Shown here one piece after another: positions 4,692-7,578 of a DNA stretch of 7,578 bases (positions are counted from its first letter, which is position 1; every line of letters begins with the position of its first letter). The notes beneath the pieces were generated by a model. That model searched no databases. It had not been told where the DNA came from and worked only from the letters and a program-made list of their open reading frames with translations. The position numbers and the translations under genes were made by a program. This DNA is from Cyclobacteriaceae bacterium (GTDB lineage Bacteria > Bacteroidota > Bacteroidia > Cytophagales > Cyclobacteriaceae), in the NCBI GenBank assembly GCA_028279155.1, contig JANQST010000332.1, positions 1 to 7,578 of the forward strand. The letters run 5' to 3'.

Positions 4692-7205
4692 ATGACCTTG
4701 AAGCATTCATATAGATTAATTGCAGCAGTGATAATAGCTGTGTTAAGTATTTCGGTCGCTCTTGCGCAACGACCATCAGGCCCACCATCAACAAGCGGAT
4801 CATCCCAAAAAGTAGGATATGGGAAGTTGGGAGGAATTGTAACGGATGAGAATAACGAACCTGTTCCATTTGCTACTATCAGAGTTTTAAATGCCTCCGA
4901 TGATAAGCTCGTTAATGGAACCATTGCCGAAGATGATGGGAAATGGGTGATCCGAAACGTGCCTGAAGGAGAGTTTAGGATTGTCATTTCGTTCATTGGT
5001 TATGAACCACTCAACAAAGGTCCATTCAAGGTAACTGGAAAAGGAGAATCGTACGATTTGGGAAGTACTTCGCTCACTTCTTCTACGACTCAATTGGATC
5101 AGGTCGTTGTTGAGGGTCAAAGAGAATTGATTGAAGATAAGGTAGACCGAATCGTTTACAATGCTTCTCAAGACCTCACAACTGCGGGCGGTGATGCTTC
5201 TGACGTGTTACGAAGGGTTCCATTGTTATCTGTAGATCTGGATGGAAATGTTTCATTGCGCGGCAGCAATAATATTACGGTTTTGATTGACGGTAAACCT
5301 TCTACCATAACTGCTGGTAATCTTGCAGACGCCTTGCGCCAAATTCCTGCCGATGAGATTGAATCGGTCGAGGTTATTACCTCACCTTCTGCCAGGTATG
5401 ATGCAGAGGGAACAGGAGGAATTATTAATATCATTACGAAAAAGAAAAACCTTGAGGGAGGTACACTCTCCGTCAGAACCGGCGTGGGCTACAGGGGTTC
5501 AAATCTGGGAATTAACGCCGGTTACAGAACCGGAAAGCTCGGCTTATCCTTAGGTGGAAATGGATTTGCAGGTTACAATATTCTTGGTTCCTTGGATAAT
5601 GAACAAATAGTAACTGATGGAATCGGGAATGAGTTGTCAAGAACGAATCAATTTGCCGAAACAGTTAGTTCAAGAATTTCAGGACGCTACAACTTTGGCT
5701 GGGATTATTCATTTAATAAATACCATTTTATCGGTGGGGGTGTCAACTACAGGATATTCGATTCTCGAAACGATCAGGACGACAGACTTACGGAAATTAC
5801 GGATGTTTCCGGGACACGATCCTTGCTCCAGGATGTTTTTACATTGAGCAACTCCAATAGTGTTGATATCAACTTCAACTACATCAGGTCATTTGAGAAA
5901 AAAGGCAAAGAGATAAGTTTGATCTCTCTTTATAGCCAGGATACCAGGAATAATGATTTTACGATTGAAAATCTAACGGGAGCCAATCCGTCTGATACCA
6001 AGAATGAGAATAACAGCATCAACAAAGAGTTCACGATTCAATTGGATTATGTAGAGCCAATTGGGGAAAAAGCCAGGTTTGAAACGGGGGTAAAGAATAT
6101 TTCAAGGACCGTGACAAGTGATTTTCAGTTATTCCAACGACAAGGAAATGAAGCGTATGCTGAGGTACAAGGAGCTAGCTTGGGTAACTTCTTCACGTAC
6201 AATCAGAATGTTTCAGCTGGTTTTGTCTCTGGGCTGATTGAGTTACCTTCCAATGTAACACTACAGGCGGGTGGACGGTATGAATACACGACGATTACTG
6301 CAAATTTCTCTGAAGGTACTGATCTTGAAATCGCAGATTATGGAACGTTTGTTCCTAGCGTTAACATGTCAAAAAAGCTCAAGAACAATCTAACCCTTAA
6401 GTTTGGATACTCCAGAAGGATCGCACGTCCAAGTCTTCAGTTTTTAAATCCCAACATCAATGCTGCCAATCCGCTAGATATTTCGCAAGGAAATCCGGAC
6501 TTGCTTCCTGAATTCACGAATCAGTTTGAACTTTCCTTAAGCAGTTTTAAACGAAGCACTTCACTAAACATTTCCGCATTTGTTAGGTCCACCAATGGAA
6601 GTATCCAGTCAGTAAGAGAAACGATTGGACAGGATACAGTCTATACAACTTTTCAAAACATTGGCGAAGAGGATGCCTACGGAATCAATGCGTTCGGAAG
6701 TATCAGAAAAGGAAAAATTACGCTTAATGGCGGTATTGATGCCTTTTATGCAGTGTTGACTAACAACATTGATGACCCACTGTTTAATGCTCAAAACGAA
6801 GGTTTTGTATTCAATACCAGGCTTTTTGGTAGTTACAAGCTAACAGATCGATGGGTCTTGCAGATGTTCGGCTTTTACCGAAGTTCAAGGGTCCAGTTAC
6901 AGGGGTTTACTAATCCATTTTACATCTACAGCCTAAGCATTAACCGCAATTTCAAAAATGACAAAGGGAGCATCGGTATCGGTGCCAATAATTTTGCCAC
7001 CCCAAGAAGTTTGTTAGACTCTGAAATTACTACTCCATTCCTCGCACAAAGAAGTACCAGGGAGCTCCAGTTATTAAACTTTAGGTTGAACTTCAGTTAT
7101 CGCATCGGTAAACTGAAACAACGTGCAGCCAAGAAAGTGAGAAAGGTTTCTAATGATGACCTGAAAGAGGGAAGTAGCAATGATGATGGAAATCAGAATA
7201 GATAG
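4692..7205 (+). CDS. TonB-dependent receptor-like outer-membrane beta-barrel protein
   Basis: This is an 837-aa outer-membrane protein, probably a TonB-dependent importer or a relative; the substrate is unknown. The signal peptide is residues 1-25 (ALA|Q), which fixes the start. Residues about 45-130 form a carboxypeptidase-regulatory-like beta-sandwich (GGIVTDENNEPVPFATIRV, later SFIGYEPL) typical of Bacteroidota receptors. The connecting LDQVVVEG (135-142) resembles the conserved stretch before the plug. The plug is about 145-250, with DVLRRVPLLSVDLDGNVSLRG, VLIDGKPS, ESVEVITSPSARYDAEGTGG and IINIITK as landmarks. The rest is an amphipathic beta-barrel ending in SYRIGKL (to 808). A polar 29-residue tail follows, basic at first and then containing NDDLKEG, which recurs in the outer-membrane beta-barrel family found with this N-terminal domain. 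It is not a SusC-type protein, as it lacks a SusD partner and SusC-like length. It follows the M28 gene by 123 bases and precedes an M19 dipeptidase gene, which hints at peptide uptake, but that is only context. Confidence 0.92.
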   Translation: MTLKHSYRLIAAVIIAVLSISVALAQRPSGPPSTSGSSQKVGYGKLGGIVTDENNEPVPFATIRVLNASDDKLVNGTIAEDDGKWVIRNVPEGEFRIVISFIGYEPLNKGPFKVTGKGESYDLGSTSLTSSTTQLDQVVVEGQRELIEDKVDRIVYNASQDLTTAGGDASDVLRRVPLLSVDLDGNVSLRGSNNITVLIDGKPSTITAGNLADALRQIPADEIESVEVITSPSARYDAEGTGGIINIITKKKNLEGGTLSVRTGVGYRGSNLGINAGYRTGKLGLSLGGNGFAGYNILGSLDNEQIVTDGIGNELSRTNQFAETVSSRISGRYNFGWDYSFNKYHFIGGGVNYRIFDSRNDQDDRLTEITDVSGTRSLLQDVFTLSNSNSVDINFNYIRSFEKKGKEISLISLYSQDTRNNDFTIENLTGANPSDTKNENNSINKEFTIQLDYVEPIGEKARFETGVKNISRTVTSDFQLFQRQGNEAYAEVQGASLGNFFTYNQNVSAGFVSGLIELPSNVTLQAGGRYEYTTITANFSEGTDLEIADYGTFVPSVNMSKKLKNNLTLKFGYSRRIARPSLQFLNPNINAANPLDISQGNPDLLPEFTNQFELSLSSFKRSTSLNISAFVRSTNGSIQSVRETIGQDTVYTTFQNIGEEDAYGINAFGSIRKGKITLNGGIDAFYAVLTNNIDDPLFNAQNEGFVFNTRLFGSYKLTDRWVLQMFGFYRSSRVQLQGFTNPFYIYSLSINRNFKNDKGSIGIGANNFATPRSLLDSEITTPFLAQRSTRELQLLNFRLNFSYRIGKLKQRAAKKVRKVSNDDLKEGSSNDDGNQNR

Positions 7206-7209
7206 GATG

Positions 7210-7226
7210 CGAGGTTAACAACCTCG
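7210..7226 (+). terminator. Short hairpin after the receptor gene, possible weak terminator
   Basis: CGAGGTT (7210-7216) pairs perfectly with AACCTCG (7220-7226) around a 3-base loop, starting five bases after the stop codon. No T tract follows, so it is not a standard intrinsic terminator. It may attenuate transcription or protect the 3' end of the receptor mRNA. Confidence 0.4.
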
Positions 7227-7248
7227 GATTAAATGAACCAGATTTAAG

Positions 7249-7278
7249 ATTGAGCGTATCAAATTGCTTATCTATTTG
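7249..7278 (+). promoter_or_regulatory. Possible Bacteroidota-type promoter for the M19 lipoprotein gene
   Basis: TCTATTTG (7271-7278) fits the -7 consensus TAnnTTTG except at its second base. ATTG at 7249-7252 could serve as the -33 element, 18 bases upstream, close to the usual spacing. Transcription would start near 7285, about 14 bases before the ATG at 7299. Together with the hairpin at 7210 this suggests the lipoprotein gene may be transcribed independently. Confidence 0.33.
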
Positions 7279-7298
7279 TTCTCACCTATCTTGTTAAG

Positions 7299-7578
7299 AT
7301 GAAGACAAGTCTGCATCATTTATTTTTTACACTCATCGTCCTTATTCTCTTTTCGTGTTCAAAAACCAATCAAAAAAATCAATCTCCAAAAGATCTTTCT
7401 TATCAGGAAATTCATGAGGAGGCGATTTTGGTAGATGGACACAATGACTTACTATTTTTCATTGTCGATGATCTTGTGAGGGAATACCATGGTGATAAAG
7501 TCATTGATTTTGGACGCGACCTAAGTGGAGCGACACACATTGACTTGGCAAGGCAAAAAGCAGGAGGTTTAGATGTTC
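7299..7578 (+). CDS. Membrane dipeptidase, M19 family, lipoprotein (5' part, cut by window end)
   Basis: Only the first 93 codons are present and the frame stays open to the last base. The family (renal-dipeptidase type) are zinc enzymes that cleave dipeptides. A hydrophobic stretch at residues 8-18 ends in the lipobox LFSC, with the lipidated Cys at residue 20. This implies a lipoprotein anchored in the envelope after signal peptidase II cleavage. A short polar linker leads to the family's first metal-binding motif, VDGHNDL, with H48 and D50 as predicted zinc ligands. THIDLARQKAGGLDV (79-93) matches the conserved segment that normally follows. The remaining ligands lie outside the window. 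The ATG is chosen because it gives a full lipoprotein signal. It is 93 bases downstream of the receptor gene on the same strand. Confidence 0.88.
   Translation, partial: MKTSLHHLFFTLIVLILFSCSKTNQKNQSPKDLSYQEIHEEAILVDGHNDLLFFIVDDLVREYHGDKVIDFGRDLSGATHIDLARQKAGGLDV

Noticed and set aside
4664..4996. 110-residue open frame on the minus strand across the start of the receptor gene
   Set aside because: It lies opposite a clearly coding signal peptide and beta-sandwich domain, has no recognisable features of its own, and is best explained as a shadow frame.
4692..7205. SusC-type receptor of a polysaccharide utilisation locus
   Set aside because: There is no SusD-like gene or glycoside hydrolase in the window, and the 837-aa length and C-terminal tail fit the other Bacteroidota outer-membrane barrel family better.
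1..7578. CRISPR array, transposase, integrase, toxin-antitoxin or phage genes
   Set aside because: None were found on either strand; the only substantial repeat is the tRNA/terminator pair.

Overview
The window most likely comes from the chromosome of a Bacteroidota bacterium, probably a Cytophagales-like one (lineage is inferred). The support is an outer-membrane TonB-dependent receptor with a carboxypeptidase-regulatory-like N-terminal domain and a beta-barrel of the type common in that phylum, export signals ending in A|Q, no Shine-Dalgarno-like sites ahead of the starts, and moderate-to-low G+C. All genes lie on the + strand.

Layout. (1) Bases 34-105: an intact tRNA-Glu (anticodon TTC), followed by a strong hairpin terminator at 111-137. 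(2) Bases 239-2932: an unusual 897-aa exported protein with an unrecognised Cys-containing N-terminal region, an Asn/Thr/Ser-Pro linker, a long charged helical region, a PDZ domain and a TonB C-terminal-like domain. (3) Bases about 2936-3022: a degenerate second copy of the tRNA-Glu followed by an exact second copy of the same terminator. The exact 38-base direct repeat (100-137 and 2984-3021) brackets the 897-aa gene, so tRNA plus gene form a 2884-base repeat-to-repeat unit. (4) Bases 3123-4568: an exported M28-family zinc aminopeptidase with a PA-like insert and all metal ligands present. (5) Bases 4692-7205: a TonB-dependent receptor-like outer-membrane protein. (6) Bases 7299 to the window end: the start of a lipoprotein of the M19 membrane-dipeptidase family, cut by the window edge.

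How they fit together. The second half (M28 peptidase, outer-membrane receptor, M19 dipeptidase) reads as a loose envelope set that could trim peptides and take up products. Gaps of 123 and 93 bases mean co-transcription is not certain. The first half is separate: the terminator at 2995-3022 isolates it. The most noteworthy point is the pair of tRNA-Glu/terminator copies, one intact and one decayed, around a single gene of unusual architecture. This may be the footprint of a tRNA-associated insertion or a segmental duplication. No integrase, transposase, CRISPR array or recognised defence system is visible. No gene-free stretch exceeds 300 bases.
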